Shown: positions 33,574 through 42,432 of the stretch, piece by piece
How positions within the stretch are numbered: the stretch's first letter is position 1
Layout of the letters: every line of letters begins with the position of its first letter
Source of the DNA: Azospirillum brasilense
GTDB taxonomy: Bacteria > Pseudomonadota > Alphaproteobacteria > Azospirillales > Azospirillaceae
NCBI RefSeq assembly: GCF_008365405.1
Contig: NZ_QOKV01000004.1
Coordinates: 186,001-250,000 of the forward strand
DNA length: 64,000 nt
Direction of reading: 5' to 3'
Program-made: the position numbers and the translations under genes
The notes under the pieces: generated by a model
Told to the model about the DNA's origin: nothing
Seen by the model: only the letters and a program-made list of their open reading frames with translations
The model's database searches: none

Positions 33574-34290
33574 CATCGATTTGCAAATCCTGCCCGCTTC
33601 CAGCGCCTGTCGGCGGCGATCCTGCCCTGGACGGCGGGGGCGACCGTGATCCTGCTGATCGTCGGGCTCTACATTGCGCTGATCGGGTCGCCGCGCGACT
33701 ATCAGCAGGGCGACACCGTGCGGATCATGTACATCCATGTCCCCGCCGCCTGGATGAGCCTGTTCGTCTACGTCAACATGGCCATCGCCGCCGCCTGCGG
33801 TCTGGTGTGGAAGCACCCGCTGGCCGACCTGTTCGCCAAGGCCGCCGCCCCGGTCGGCGCCGGCTTTACTCTCATCTGCCTCGTCACCGGCTCGCTGTGG
33901 GGAGCGCCGATGTGGGGGACGTGGTGGGTGTGGGACGCGCGGTTGACCAGCGTGCTGATCCTGTTCTTCCTCTATCTGGGATACATGGCGCTGGTGAACG
34001 CCTTCGACGACCCGCAGCGCGGGACGCGGGCGGGCAACGTGCTGCTTCTCGTCGGCATCGTGAACGTGCCGATCATCAAATTCTCGGTGGACTGGTGGAA
34101 CACCCTGCACCAGCCGGCCAGCGTCATCCGCATGGGCGGACCGACCATCGACGGGTCCATGCTGGTCCCGCTGCTGGTCATGGCGCTGGGCTTCACCGCC
34201 TACTTCATCACCGTGGTCCTGCTGCGCCTGCGGGCGGAGATCGTGCAACGCAAGATCCAGACCATGCGCCTGACCGAGGCGCAGGGCTGA
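33571..34290 (+). CDS. ccmC: Heme transporter/handling protein CcmC
   Basis: CcmC loads heme onto CcmE in the periplasm. The 239-residue protein has six membrane helices, the tryptophan-rich motif WGTWWVWDARLT (115-126) and flanking heme-ligand histidines (H56 in YIHVPAA; WWNTLHQPAS). The ATG at 33571 is preferred to an earlier frame start at 33478 for normal family length. It is the first gene of the second ccm block, ccmCDEFGHI. Confidence 0.94.
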   Translation: MHRFANPARFQRLSAAILPWTAGATVILLIVGLYIALIGSPRDYQQGDTVRIMYIHVPAAWMSLFVYVNMAIAAACGLVWKHPLADLFAKAAAPVGAGFTLICLVTGSLWGAPMWGTWWVWDARLTSVLILFFLYLGYMALVNAFDDPQRGTRAGNVLLLVGIVNVPIIKFSVDWWNTLHQPASVIRMGGPTIDGSMLVPLLVMALGFTAYFITVVLLRLRAEIVQRKIQTMRLTEAQG

Positions 34291-34321
34291 GGCACGGGAA
34301 CAGGCTGGGCCGGAGGCAAGG

Positions 34322-34540
34322 ATGGCAGAGTTTTTCGCGATGGGCGGCTACGCCGCGTATGTCTGGTCGTCCTACGCTCTGGCGGCGCTGGTGATGGTCG
34401 GCCTTCTGGTCGCCACGCTGAAGGCGCTGCGCAGCGCCGAGACGACCCTGAAGGCGCTGGAAGGCAGCCGCCCGCCGCGGCGGCGCCGGGCGCGCAACGG
34501 AGCCGCGGCGTCGCCCGCGGCGGAGGTTGGTGAAGGATGA
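34322..34540 (+). CDS. ccmD: Heme exporter protein CcmD
   Basis: This 72-residue single-span protein binds CcmC and is needed to release holo-CcmE. MGGYAAYVWSSYALAALVM is the conserved segment, followed by a basic Arg-rich tail. GGAGGCAAGG precedes the ATG. The stop overlaps the ccmE start (ATGA). Confidence 0.92.
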   Translation: MAEFFAMGGYAAYVWSSYALAALVMVGLLVATLKALRSAETTLKALEGSRPPRRRRARNGAAASPAAEVGEG

Positions 34541-34992
34541 CCCGCAAGAAACGGCGCCTCTACATGCTGGGCCTCGCCCTGCTGGGCCTTGGCGCGGCCA
34601 CCGCCCTGACGCTGACGGCGTTCGAGGACAACATCGTCTTCTTCTTCAGCCCGACGCAGTTGCAGACCCAGGACATCGGCGACCGCAACTTCCGCCTGGG
34701 CGGCCTCGTCGAAGAAGGCAGCGTGAGCAAGATGGCCGACGGGGTGACGACGCAGTTCCGCGTCACCGACACGGTGCACACCGTCGCGGTCAGCTACCGC
34801 GGCCAGCTTCCCGACCTGTTCCGCGAGGGGCAGGGCGTCATCACGGAAGGCCGCATGATCAACGGCGTCTTCCAGGCGCGCGAGGTGCTGGCCAAGCACG
34901 ACGAGAACTACATGCCGCCAGAAGTCGCCGACGCGCTCAAGGAAGCGGAGCACTTCAAGGCGAACTCGAAGGAGCAGAAGCCCAGCTCGTGA
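34537..34992 (+). CDS. ccmE: Heme chaperone CcmE
   Basis: CcmE binds heme covalently in the periplasm and hands it to CcmF/H. The 151-residue protein has one N-terminal membrane anchor (about 8-28), an OB-fold with FRLGGLVEEGSV, and the heme-binding H121 with Y125 in AKHDENYMPPEV, the usual HxxxY form. The start overlaps the ccmD stop. Confidence 0.96.
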   Translation: MTRKKRRLYMLGLALLGLGAATALTLTAFEDNIVFFFSPTQLQTQDIGDRNFRLGGLVEEGSVSKMADGVTTQFRVTDTVHTVAVSYRGQLPDLFREGQGVITEGRMINGVFQAREVLAKHDENYMPPEVADALKEAEHFKANSKEQKPSS

Positions 34993-35047
34993 CGCTGACG
35001 GCTTCCTGTCTTCTCCACATTCCGTTCTTTAAGGGAGCATCGGGCCC

Positions 35048-37039
35048 GTGATTCCCGAACTCGGCCATTACGCGCTGGTGCTGGCGCTGTTCGTGGCGCT
35101 GGTGCAGTCCGGCGTCCCCCTGGTGGGTGCCGCCACCGGCAACGCCGCCTGGATGGGCGTCGCCCGCCCCGCCGCCGTCGCGCAGTTGCTGCTGGTGCTG
35201 GTCGCCTACGGCGCGCTGACCTGGGCGCATGTGGTGTCGGACTTCAGCGTGTCGAACGTGGTCCAGAACAGCCACTCGATGAAGCCGATGCTCTACAAGG
35301 TGTCGGGCGTGTGGGGGAACCACGAAGGCTCGATGATGCTGTGGGTCGTCATGCTGACGGCGTTCGGCGCGGCCGTCGGCATCTTCGGGCGCAACCTGCC
35401 GCCCTCGCTGAAGGCCCGCGTCATCTCCGTCCAGGGCATGATCGGCGTCGGCTTCCTGCTGTTCATCCTGATCACCTCCAACCCCTTCCTCCGCGTGGTT
35501 CCGGCGCCGCTCGATGGCAACGACCTGAACCCGCTGCTCCAGGACCCCGGCCTCGCCTTCCACCCGCCCTTCCTCTACGCGGGCTATGTCGGCTTCTCCA
35601 TCGCCTTCTCCTTCGCGGTCGCCGCCCTGATCGAAGGGCGCGTCGACCCGGCCTGGGCGCGCTGGGTGCGGCCCTGGACGCTGGCCGCCTGGTCGACCCT
35701 GACCGCCGGCATCGCGCTCGGCTCCTGGTGGGCCTACTATGAGCTGGGCTGGGGCGGCTGGTGGTACTGGGACCCGGTCGAGAACGCCTCCTTCATGCCC
35801 TGGCTGGCCGGCACCGCGCTGCTGCACTCCGCCATCGTGGTGGAGAAGCGCGACGCGCTGAAGACCTGGACCATCCTGCTGGCGATCATCACCTTCTCGC
35901 TGTCGCTGATGGGCACCTTCCTGGTGCGGTCGGGCATCCTGACCTCGGTCCACGCCTTCGCGGTGGACCCGGCGCGCGGCGTCTTCATCCTGGTCCTGCT
36001 GGCCATCGCCACCGGCGGCTCGCTGCTGCTCTACTCCGTGCGGGCGCCCAGCCTGAAGACCGGCGGCCTGTTCGCTCCGGTCAGCCGCGAGGGCTCGCTG
36101 GTGCTGAACAACCTGCTGCTCTCCACCGCGACGGCAACGGTCTTCATCGGCACGCTCTACCCGCTGTTCCTCGACGTGCTCGACCTCGGCAAGGTGTCGG
36201 TCGGCCCCCCCTTCTTCAACGCCACCTTCATCCCGGTCGCCATCCCGATGGTGATCGCCATGGTGGTCGGCCCCTTCCTGGCCTGGAAGCGCGCCGACCT
36301 GCTGGGCGCCCTGACCCGGCTGTGGACGGCGGGCGTGGCGACCGTGGCCTGCGTCGCCATCGCCGCCTACGTCACCAACGGCGGCGGCCCTCTGCTGGCG
36401 CTGGTCGGCGTCGCGCTCGCCGCCTGGGCCTTCTTCGGCTCGCTGGCCGAGTTCGCCGAGCGCATCCGCCTGTTCCGCATTCCGGTGAAGGACAGCTGGA
36501 ACCGCGCGGTCAACCTGCCGCGCAGCGCCTGGGGCATGACCATCGCCCACGCCTCCATGGGCATCGCCATCGCCGGCATGACCGGCACCTCGGCGTGGCA
36601 GAGCGAGACCATCCAGGCGATGAAGCCGGGCGACAACGCCACGGTCGGCGCCTACGCCGTGCATTTCGACCGCGTCGGCACGATGCAGGGGCCGAACTAC
36701 AGCGCCGAGCAGGGCGTCTTCACCGTCACCCGCGACGGCAAGACCATCGCCACCCTGACGCCGCAGCGCCGCAGCTACCCGGTCACCCGCATGACGACGA
36801 CCGAGGCGGCGATCCACACCACCTGGCTGTCCGACGTCTATGTGGCGCTGGGCGACCCGACGCAGAACGGCACGGCCTGGACCGTGCGGCTGTACCATCA
36901 CCCGCTGGTGCCGTGGATCTGGATCGGCTCGCTGGGGATGATGCTGGGCGGGCTGGTCAGCCTGTCCGACCGCCGCTTCCGCGTCGGCGCCCCGGAGCGC
37001 CGCCGCGCCGCCAAGGGCACCCTTCAGCCCGCCGAGTAA
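35048..37039 (+). CDS. ccmF: Cytochrome c heme lyase subunit CcmF
   Basis: This large inner-membrane protein of 663 residues helps attach heme to apocytochrome c. It has about 14-15 hydrophobic helices, the conserved WGNHEGSMMLWV near residue 90, and the WWD-domain GWGGWWYWDPVENASFMPWL near 234-253. The GTG at 35048 is the only start that gives the normal N-terminus; the 55-bp gap from ccmE is non-coding. Confidence 0.95.
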   Translation: MIPELGHYALVLALFVALVQSGVPLVGAATGNAAWMGVARPAAVAQLLLVLVAYGALTWAHVVSDFSVSNVVQNSHSMKPMLYKVSGVWGNHEGSMMLWVVMLTAFGAAVGIFGRNLPPSLKARVISVQGMIGVGFLLFILITSNPFLRVVPAPLDGNDLNPLLQDPGLAFHPPFLYAGYVGFSIAFSFAVAALIEGRVDPAWARWVRPWTLAAWSTLTAGIALGSWWAYYELGWGGWWYWDPVENASFMPWLAGTALLHSAIVVEKRDALKTWTILLAIITFSLSLMGTFLVRSGILTSVHAFAVDPARGVFILVLLAIATGGSLLLYSVRAPSLKTGGLFAPVSREGSLVLNNLLLSTATATVFIGTLYPLFLDVLDLGKVSVGPPFFNATFIPVAIPMVIAMVVGPFLAWKRADLLGALTRLWTAGVATVACVAIAAYVTNGGGPLLALVGVALAAWAFFGSLAEFAERIRLFRIPVKDSWNRAVNLPRSAWGMTIAHASMGIAIAGMTGTSAWQSETIQAMKPGDNATVGAYAVHFDRVGTMQGPNYSAEQGVFTVTRDGKTIATLTPQRRSYPVTRMTTTEAAIHTTWLSDVYVALGDPTQNGTAWTVRLYHHPLVPWIWIGSLGMMLGGLVSLSDRRFRVGAPERRRAAKGTLQPAE

Positions 37040-37052
37040 GGACACGCTTCCG

Positions 37053-37589
37053 ATGCGCCGCCTGATCTATCTGTTGCCGCTGCTGCTGTTCGTCGGTGTC
37101 GGCGTGGCTTTCCTGCGCGGGTTCGACCGCGACCCGCGCGACATCCCCTCCGCCCTGATCGACAAGCCGGCGCCGGAGTTCGCGCTGCCGCCGCTGCCGG
37201 GCCACAAGGAAGGGCTGTCCAACGCGACGCTGAAGGGCGACGTCACGCTGGTGAACGTCTTCGCCTCCTGGTGCATCCCCTGCAAGGCCGAGCACCCGAT
37301 CATCACCCGGCTGGCCCGCGAGCAGGGCGTGACGGTGCGCGGCATCAACCACAAGGACAAGGCGGAGGACGCCATCGCCTGGCTGAACCGCAACGGCGAT
37401 CCCTACGCCAGCATCGGCGTCGATCTGGACGGCCGCGTGTCCATCGACTGGGGCGTCTACGGCGTGCCGGAGACCTTCCTGCTCGACCGCCAGGGCCGCA
37501 TCCGCTTCAAGCATGTCGGCCCCCTGACCCCGCAGGTGGTCGAGGAGCAGATCCTGCCCATGGTCAAGCATCTGCGGAGCGCGTCGTGA
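37053..37589 (+). CDS. ccmG: Thiol:disulfide reductase CcmG (DsbE)
   Basis: This membrane-anchored periplasmic thioredoxin keeps the CXXCH cysteines of apocytochrome c reduced. The 178 residues comprise an N-terminal anchor (about 4-20), the active site WCIPC (C74, C77), and the GVYGVPETFLLD motif with the cis-Pro and the acidic patch typical of CcmG. The stop overlaps the ccmH start as GTGA. Confidence 0.95.
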   Translation: MRRLIYLLPLLLFVGVGVAFLRGFDRDPRDIPSALIDKPAPEFALPPLPGHKEGLSNATLKGDVTLVNVFASWCIPCKAEHPIITRLAREQGVTVRGINHKDKAEDAIAWLNRNGDPYASIGVDLDGRVSIDWGVYGVPETFLLDRQGRIRFKHVGPLTPQVVEEQILPMVKHLRSAS

Positions 37590-38083
37590 GAGCCCTCCTG
37601 TCCACGACCTTGATGGCCGCCCTGCTGGCGCTGACTCCGGTCGCCGCCTCCGCCGTCCAGCCCGACGAGGTGCTGAAGGACCCGGCGCTGGAGGGCCGCG
37701 CCCGGGAGATCAGCAAGGATCTGCGCTGCCTCGTCTGCCAGAACCAGTCGATCGACGATTCCAACGCGCCGCTCGCCCGCGACCTGCGCGTTCTGGTCCG
37801 CGAGCGGCTGACCGCCGGCGACAGCAACCAGCAGGTGCTGAGCTTCGTCACCGACCGCTACGGCGACTATGTGCTGCTGCGCCCGCCCTTCAAGGCGACG
37901 ACGCTGTTCCTGTGGATCGGCCCCTTCGTGATCCTGGCCATCGGCGGCGTCGTGACGGCCCTGTACCTGCGTGGGCGCAAGGGAGCCGCCGATGGCCCGA
38001 TGGCCGCGGGCGGCGACACCGCCCCGCTGACCGAGGACGAGCGGCGGCGCCTGGACGCCCTGCTCCGCAAGGACAAAGCCTGA
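37586..38083 (+). CDS. ccmH: Cytochrome c maturation protein CcmH (CcmL/CycL type)
   Basis: This periplasmic, membrane-anchored thiol protein works with CcmF and CcmG. It has 165 residues: a signal segment ending ASA, the redox motif LRCLVCQNQS (C48, C51), a three-helix bundle, and one C-terminal membrane helix. The long CcmH form of E. coli is split here into CcmH plus CcmI. The GTG start overlaps ccmG and the stop overlaps ccmI (TGATG). Confidence 0.94.
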   Translation: MRALLSTTLMAALLALTPVAASAVQPDEVLKDPALEGRAREISKDLRCLVCQNQSIDDSNAPLARDLRVLVRERLTAGDSNQQVLSFVTDRYGDYVLLRPPFKATTLFLWIGPFVILAIGGVVTALYLRGRKGAADGPMAAGGDTAPLTEDERRRLDALLRKDKA

Positions 38084-39525
38084 TGCTGTTCTGGATCGTC
38101 GCCGCCGCGCTGACGGCGGCTGTGGTGCTGTTGATCGTGCCGCCGCTGCTGAGGAAGCCCGAGGGAGCCGCCGAGGAGCGCGCCGCCTACGACCTGGAGG
38201 TCTACCGCGACCAGCTGGGCGAGCTGGAGCGCGACCAGGGCCGCGGCCTGATCAGCGAGGCGCAGGCCGCCGCCGCCCGCGCCGAGATCGGACGCCGCAT
38301 GCTGGCCATCGCCGACCGCGGCAAGGGCTCTGCGAAGGGTGGCGCGAAGGGCAAGGCAGCCACCCCCGCCGCCCGCGCGCCGCGCAGCGCGATGGCGTTG
38401 GCCGCCCTGCTGGCCGTCCTGCTGCCGCTCGGCACGCTGGCCGTCTACGGCAAGCTCGGTCGCCCGGAGCTGCCGGCCCAGCCGCTGGCCTCGCGCAATC
38501 TCGACCATGAGCGCGGCGGGCCACCGAAGACCGTGCTGGCGGCGATGGACAAGCTGAAGGCCCAGCTCGCCGAGACTCCCGACGACCCGCAGGGCTGGGC
38601 CATCCTCGGCCAGGCCTACGCCAAGATGGGCCGCCTGCCCGAGGCCGCCGACGCGCTGGGCAAGGCGGTGGCCCTGGCCGGCGACGATCTGGAGCTTCTC
38701 GGCAGCTACGGCGAGGTCCTGATCTCGGCCAACGGCGGCACCGTGCCGGACGAGGCCCGCAAGACCTTCGACCGCGTGCTGGCGAAGGACCCCAAGGAGC
38801 CGCGCGCCCGCTTCTACGCCGCGCTGGCCCGCTTCCAGGCCGGCGACAGCAAGGACGCGCTGGAGCGCTGGAGCGCCCTGCTCGCCGAATCCCACGCCGA
38901 CGCCCCCTGGGTGCCGATCGTCCGGACGCAGATTGCGGAGGCCGCCAAGGCGCTGAGCCTCGACCCGGCCAAGGTGACGCCGGAACCGCTGCCCGCCCAG
39001 CAACAGCCGCCGGTCGCCCAAAACCAGGGCCAAAATCAGGACCAGGTGCAGGGCCAGACCGAGGGCGAAGACCAGCAGCAGATGATCCGCGGCATGGTCG
39101 ACGGGCTGGCCGCCCGGCTGGAGGCCAACCCGGACGACGTGGACGGCTGGCTGCGGCTGTCGCGCTCCTACGGCGTGATGGGCGAGTCGGCGAAGGCCAT
39201 CGACGCCGCCCGCAAGGCGCGGGAACGGGCGCCCCAGCGGCCCGACGTGCTGGTCGCCTACGCTTCCGCCCTGCTGTCGGCGGAGCCGCGGAGCAGCAAG
39301 CCCGGCCCGATGCCGGAGGAGGCCGTCGCCTCGCTCCGTCAGGCGCTGGCGGCCGAGCCCGACAACCGCGACGCGCTCTGGCTGCTCGGCCTGAACGCCG
39401 CCGGCGTCGGCCAGACGGCGGAGGCCACCGATCTGTGGACCCGCCTGCTGGCCCAGTTCAAGCCGGAGGAGCCGGAATACACGCTGATTCGCGCCCGCCT
39501 CGATTCGCTGAAGGCCGGCGGCTGA
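38083..39525 (+). CDS. ccmI: Apocytochrome c chaperone CcmI (CycH type)
   Basis: CcmI captures apocytochrome c and presents it to CcmFH. The 480-residue protein has two N-terminal membrane helices (about 2-20 and 104-122) joined by a cytoplasmic loop with the leucine-zipper-like VYRDQLGELERDQ. Periplasmic TPR repeats (GWAILGQAYAKMGRLPEA and others) follow. A Gln/Asn-rich low-complexity linker near 305-330 separates two TPR blocks. It is the last gene of the ccm operon. Confidence 0.93.
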   Translation: MLFWIVAAALTAAVVLLIVPPLLRKPEGAAEERAAYDLEVYRDQLGELERDQGRGLISEAQAAAARAEIGRRMLAIADRGKGSAKGGAKGKAATPAARAPRSAMALAALLAVLLPLGTLAVYGKLGRPELPAQPLASRNLDHERGGPPKTVLAAMDKLKAQLAETPDDPQGWAILGQAYAKMGRLPEAADALGKAVALAGDDLELLGSYGEVLISANGGTVPDEARKTFDRVLAKDPKEPRARFYAALARFQAGDSKDALERWSALLAESHADAPWVPIVRTQIAEAAKALSLDPAKVTPEPLPAQQQPPVAQNQGQNQDQVQGQTEGEDQQQMIRGMVDGLAARLEANPDDVDGWLRLSRSYGVMGESAKAIDAARKARERAPQRPDVLVAYASALLSAEPRSSKPGPMPEEAVASLRQALAAEPDNRDALWLLGLNAAGVGQTAEATDLWTRLLAQFKPEEPEYTLIRARLDSLKAGG

Positions 39526-39647
39526 TCCTCTCCCGAATGTCCCTTGCACCCGGACCGGTCCGAAGAGCAGGATAGCGATGCACGCTGGGGTGGCGTTTCC
39601 GGCAATGGAGCGCCACCCGCAGGCCGATCCGCCAGGGACGCGACCGA

Positions 39648-40577
39648 TTGCCCACCCACGCGCTCACCGCCAAAGGTCCCGCCACCGGCCCCGGCATGGC
39701 GGGAAAGCCGCTGGAGGCGGCCTTCTGGATGCTGGGGGCCGCCCTGTTCATCGCCATCGGCAACGCGATGATCCGCCATGTCAGCGGCGAGCTTCATCCC
39801 TTCGAGATCGTCTTCTTCCGCAATCTGTTCAGCCTGATGTTCATGCTGCCCTGGATCGCGGCGGTCGGTCTGGGACGGCTGCGCACCGGGCGGGCGGGGC
39901 TGTACGCCTCGCGCTCGGCGACAAGTTTGGTGGCGATGCTGTGCTGGTTCTACAGCGTCACCCACATGCCGCTGCCGGACGCCACGGCGCTCAGCTTCAC
40001 CATCCCCCTGTTCGTCACCGCCGGGGCCGCGCTGTTCCTGAACGAGACGGTGCGGGCGCGGCGCTGGGCCGCCGTTCTGGTCGGGCTGGCCGGGGTGATG
40101 ATCGTCATCCGCCCCGACGACGCCACCCTGGACCCGACGATTCTGGTCATGCTTCTGCATTGCGTCGCCGCCGCCGCCACCACGCTCCAGGTGCGGGCGC
40201 TGGCGACGTCCGACGGGGTGATGGTGGTGGTCGCCTACATGGGGCTGTTCCTGACCCCGATGGCTTTGGTGCCGGCCCTCTTCGTATGGGAGTGGCCGAG
40301 CTGGACGGCGCTCGGCTGGCTCGTCCTCCTTGGAGGGGTGCTGACTCTGGGGCAACTGGCGATGACCCGCGCCTTCAAGCTGGCGCCGGCCTCGGCGATG
40401 ATGCCCTACGACTACGCCCGCCTGCCCTTCACCGCCCTGCTCGCCTGGCCGCTGTTCGGTGAGGCGATGGACCTCTGGGGCTGGGTCGGCGCCGGGGTGA
40501 TCGCGGCCTCCGCCCTCTACACCGCGCATCGCGACGCCGCGCAGTCACGCGCGGAGCGGCGTGCGGCCAAGGCCTGA
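39648..40577 (+). CDS. EamA/DMT-family transporter
   Basis: This 309-residue inner-membrane protein has ten predicted helices and two EamA repeats (AALFIAIGNAMIRHVSGELHP and AAAATTLQVRALATSDG). Substrate unknown. The frame opens with TTG at 39648; an ATG at 39696, just ahead of helix 1, is about as likely as the true start. It lies 122 bp after ccmI on the same strand but is not a cytochrome maturation gene. It is unlike the His-tailed DMT protein at 23 kb beyond the shared fold. Confidence 0.85.
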   Translation: MPTHALTAKGPATGPGMAGKPLEAAFWMLGAALFIAIGNAMIRHVSGELHPFEIVFFRNLFSLMFMLPWIAAVGLGRLRTGRAGLYASRSATSLVAMLCWFYSVTHMPLPDATALSFTIPLFVTAGAALFLNETVRARRWAAVLVGLAGVMIVIRPDDATLDPTILVMLLHCVAAAATTLQVRALATSDGVMVVVAYMGLFLTPMALVPALFVWEWPSWTALGWLVLLGGVLTLGQLAMTRAFKLAPASAMMPYDYARLPFTALLAWPLFGEAMDLWGWVGAGVIAASALYTAHRDAAQSRAERRAAKA

Positions 40578-40581
40578 GCCG

Positions 40582-40995
40582 TCAATGCTCCGCGGCAGGC
40601 TTCATCTGCTGCTCCTTGCGCAGGGCGGCGCGGGCGCGGTCCTCATGCTCGGGCTTCAGATTGCTCCGCACCGCATGGACGGCGGTGGCCAGCACCGCCG
40701 CGTCGTCCACGAAGCCGACCGCGATCAGCCAGTCCGGGATGGAATCCGCGGGCAGCACGAAATAGGCCAGCGCCGCCATCAGGATCGCCTTCGCCTTGAA
40801 GGGCGTCTGCGGGTCGGTCGCGCAGAAGAAGGCGGCCAGCGCCTGCTCCAAGAAGGGAATGCGGTGCAGGTTGGCGCGCAGCGTGTTCCAGAAGCGGCGG
40901 CGGACAAAGCGCTCGTTCCGCTCCACGCGGACAGGATCGATGACGGTGGGCAAAGCGGCGGCGGCTTCGGTGGGTCCGTCGGTGGCAGTCTGCAT
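40582..40995 (-). CDS. YkvA family (DUF1232) protein
   Basis: This 137-residue protein has the DUF1232 core KAKAILMAALAYFVLPADSIPDWL...GFVDDAAVLATAV, a short hydrophobic region found widely in bacteria and of unknown function. The N-terminal half is soluble and basic. It is convergent with the DMT gene, with only 4 bp between the stops. Confidence 0.9.
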   Translation of the reverse strand: MQTATDGPTEAAAALPTVIDPVRVERNERFVRRRFWNTLRANLHRIPFLEQALAAFFCATDPQTPFKAKAILMAALAYFVLPADSIPDWLIAVGFVDDAAVLATAVHAVRSNLKPEHEDRARAALRKEQQMKPAAEH

Positions 40996-41151
40996 GGCTT
41001 TCCCTGGGCTCCCCCTGCACCGGCCGCCCTTCCCGATGGACCGGGCGGGGCGGCCTGTTGCACAGTTGCGTAAAGCGACAACAGCGCAGACGCGCCAACG
41101 GTCCCGCCAAGGGTTCGACTACGGCCAAAGGGTCAAAAGGAGGAAACCGCC

Positions 41152-41556
41152 ATGCCGATGAAGAAGGGCTACAAGGAGTTGCTGGCCGAAGCGAACGCCC
41201 GCATCCAGGCGATCACGCCGCAGGAGGCGCTGTCGCTGCACGGCGATCCCGACGTGGTCTTCGTGGACATCCGCGACCCGCGCGAGCTGACGCGCGACGG
41301 CATGATCCCCGGCGCCTTCCCGGCCACCCGCGGGATGCTGGAATTCTGGGTGGACCCGGACAGCCCTTATCACAAGCCGGTCTTCGCGTCGGGCAAGCGC
41401 TTCGTCTTCTACTGCGCCAGTGGCTGGCGCTCGGCGCTCGCCACCGACACCGTGCAGTCGATGGGGCTGGAGAACATCTGCCACCTGGAGGGCGGCTTCA
41501 AGGGCTGGAAGGAGGCCGGGCTGCCGGTCGCCACAGTCGAACGCAAGGAGGGCTGA
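41152..41556 (+). CDS. Rhodanese-domain sulfurtransferase-like protein
   Basis: This 134-residue single-domain rhodanese has VVFVDIRDPRELTRDGMIPGA and the active-site loop YCASGWRSALA, in which the cysteine would carry the persulfide. It probably moves sulfane sulfur in the cytoplasm; the acceptor is unknown. AGGAGGAAA lies upstream. The next gene starts about 1 bp after its stop, so the two are co-transcribed. Confidence 0.92.
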   Translation: MPMKKGYKELLAEANARIQAITPQEALSLHGDPDVVFVDIRDPRELTRDGMIPGAFPATRGMLEFWVDPDSPYHKPVFASGKRFVFYCASGWRSALATDTVQSMGLENICHLEGGFKGWKEAGLPVATVERKEG

Positions 41557-41557
41557 G

Positions 41558-41992
41558 ATGGAGCAGCGAGTCAGCCTGATCACGCTGGGCGTCGCCGACC
41601 TCGCGCGCAGCCGCCGCTTCTACGAGGAGGGGCTGGGCTGGACCCCCTCCCCGGTCAGCCAGGACGCCGTCACCTTCTACCAGCTGGGCGGCATCGCGCT
41701 GGCCCTCTACGGGCGGGAGGCGCTGGCCGAGGACGCGCATCTCGCGGAGTCCGGCCCGACCTCGGGCTTCGGCGGCATCACGCTGGCCCACAACCTGCGC
41801 AGCAAGGCCGAGGTGGACGCGGTGATGGCCCAGGCCGAGCGGGCCGGCGGGCGCATCCTGAAGCCGGCGCAGGACGTCTTCTGGGGCGGCTACAGCGGCT
41901 ATTTCGCCGATCCGGACGGCCACCCCTGGGAGGTCGCCTGGAACCCCTTCGCCGCGCTGGGCGAGGATGGAAGCTTCACGTTGGAAGGGTGA
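41558..41992 (+). CDS. VOC-family (glyoxalase/bleomycin-resistance fold) protein
   Basis: This 144-residue protein has two beta-alpha-beta-beta-beta modules: an N-terminal LITLGVADLARSRRFYEEGLGW and a C-terminal GYFADPDGHPWEVAWNP. Metal-ligand candidates in the second module are clear (E in WEVAW). Enzyme activity cannot be told within this large superfamily. It follows the rhodanese gene immediately. Confidence 0.9.
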   Translation: MEQRVSLITLGVADLARSRRFYEEGLGWTPSPVSQDAVTFYQLGGIALALYGREALAEDAHLAESGPTSGFGGITLAHNLRSKAEVDAVMAQAERAGGRILKPAQDVFWGGYSGYFADPDGHPWEVAWNPFAALGEDGSFTLEG

Positions 41993-42048
41993 TTTTGCTT
42001 TCCCTGGAAAGAATGCTATATTCTGATTTCTGAGGAAAGGAGGCGGCC

Positions 42049-42432
42049 ATGCTGACGCATCACGCGACGAACACCGCGCCATCCAACGCGCAGGTTGTCA
42101 CCAAGGCTGTCCTCCGCGCTGCCGATCAGCTTGAGATTCCCAATACGATCCTGGCGAGGGTCCTGGGCGTTTCGGAGCCCACGGTGTCGCGCATGCGCAA
42201 GCATGGCCTGACGCTGTCAACCAGCGATAAGTCCTTCGAACTTGCAATTCTCTTCATTCGTCTTTATCGGTCGCTTGACGCCATTGTCGGCGGCGACCCG
42301 AACGTTGCCCGCGCGTGGCTGAGAAACGTCAATACAGCGCTGGACAACAGCAAGCCGCTGGATAAAGTCCAGACCATAACTGGGCTGATGCATGTCATCG
42401 ACTATCTGGACTCCCGCCGCGCTGTCCTCTAG
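42049..42432 (+). CDS. Xre/MbcA/ParS-type antitoxin
   Basis: This 127-residue antitoxin has an N-terminal helix-turn-helix (LARVLGVSEPTVSRMRKHG) and a C-terminal toxin-binding domain (SLDAIVGGDPNVARAWLRNVN), as in MbcA/ParS/Xre (DUF2384) antitoxins of RES-domain toxins. AAAGGAGG precedes the ATG. The 3' end overlaps the toxin gene by 41 bases. It probably neutralises the toxin and represses the operon. Base composition is slightly less GC-rich than the neighbours, in keeping with mobile origin. Confidence 0.9.
   Translation: MLTHHATNTAPSNAQVVTKAVLRAADQLEIPNTILARVLGVSEPTVSRMRKHGLTLSTSDKSFELAILFIRLYRSLDAIVGGDPNVARAWLRNVNTALDNSKPLDKVQTITGLMHVIDYLDSRRAVL

Noticed and set aside
34955..37045. 696-codon minus-strand frame opposite ccmF
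   Set aside because: Antisense shadow; no recognisable domain, while ccmF is complete on the plus strand.
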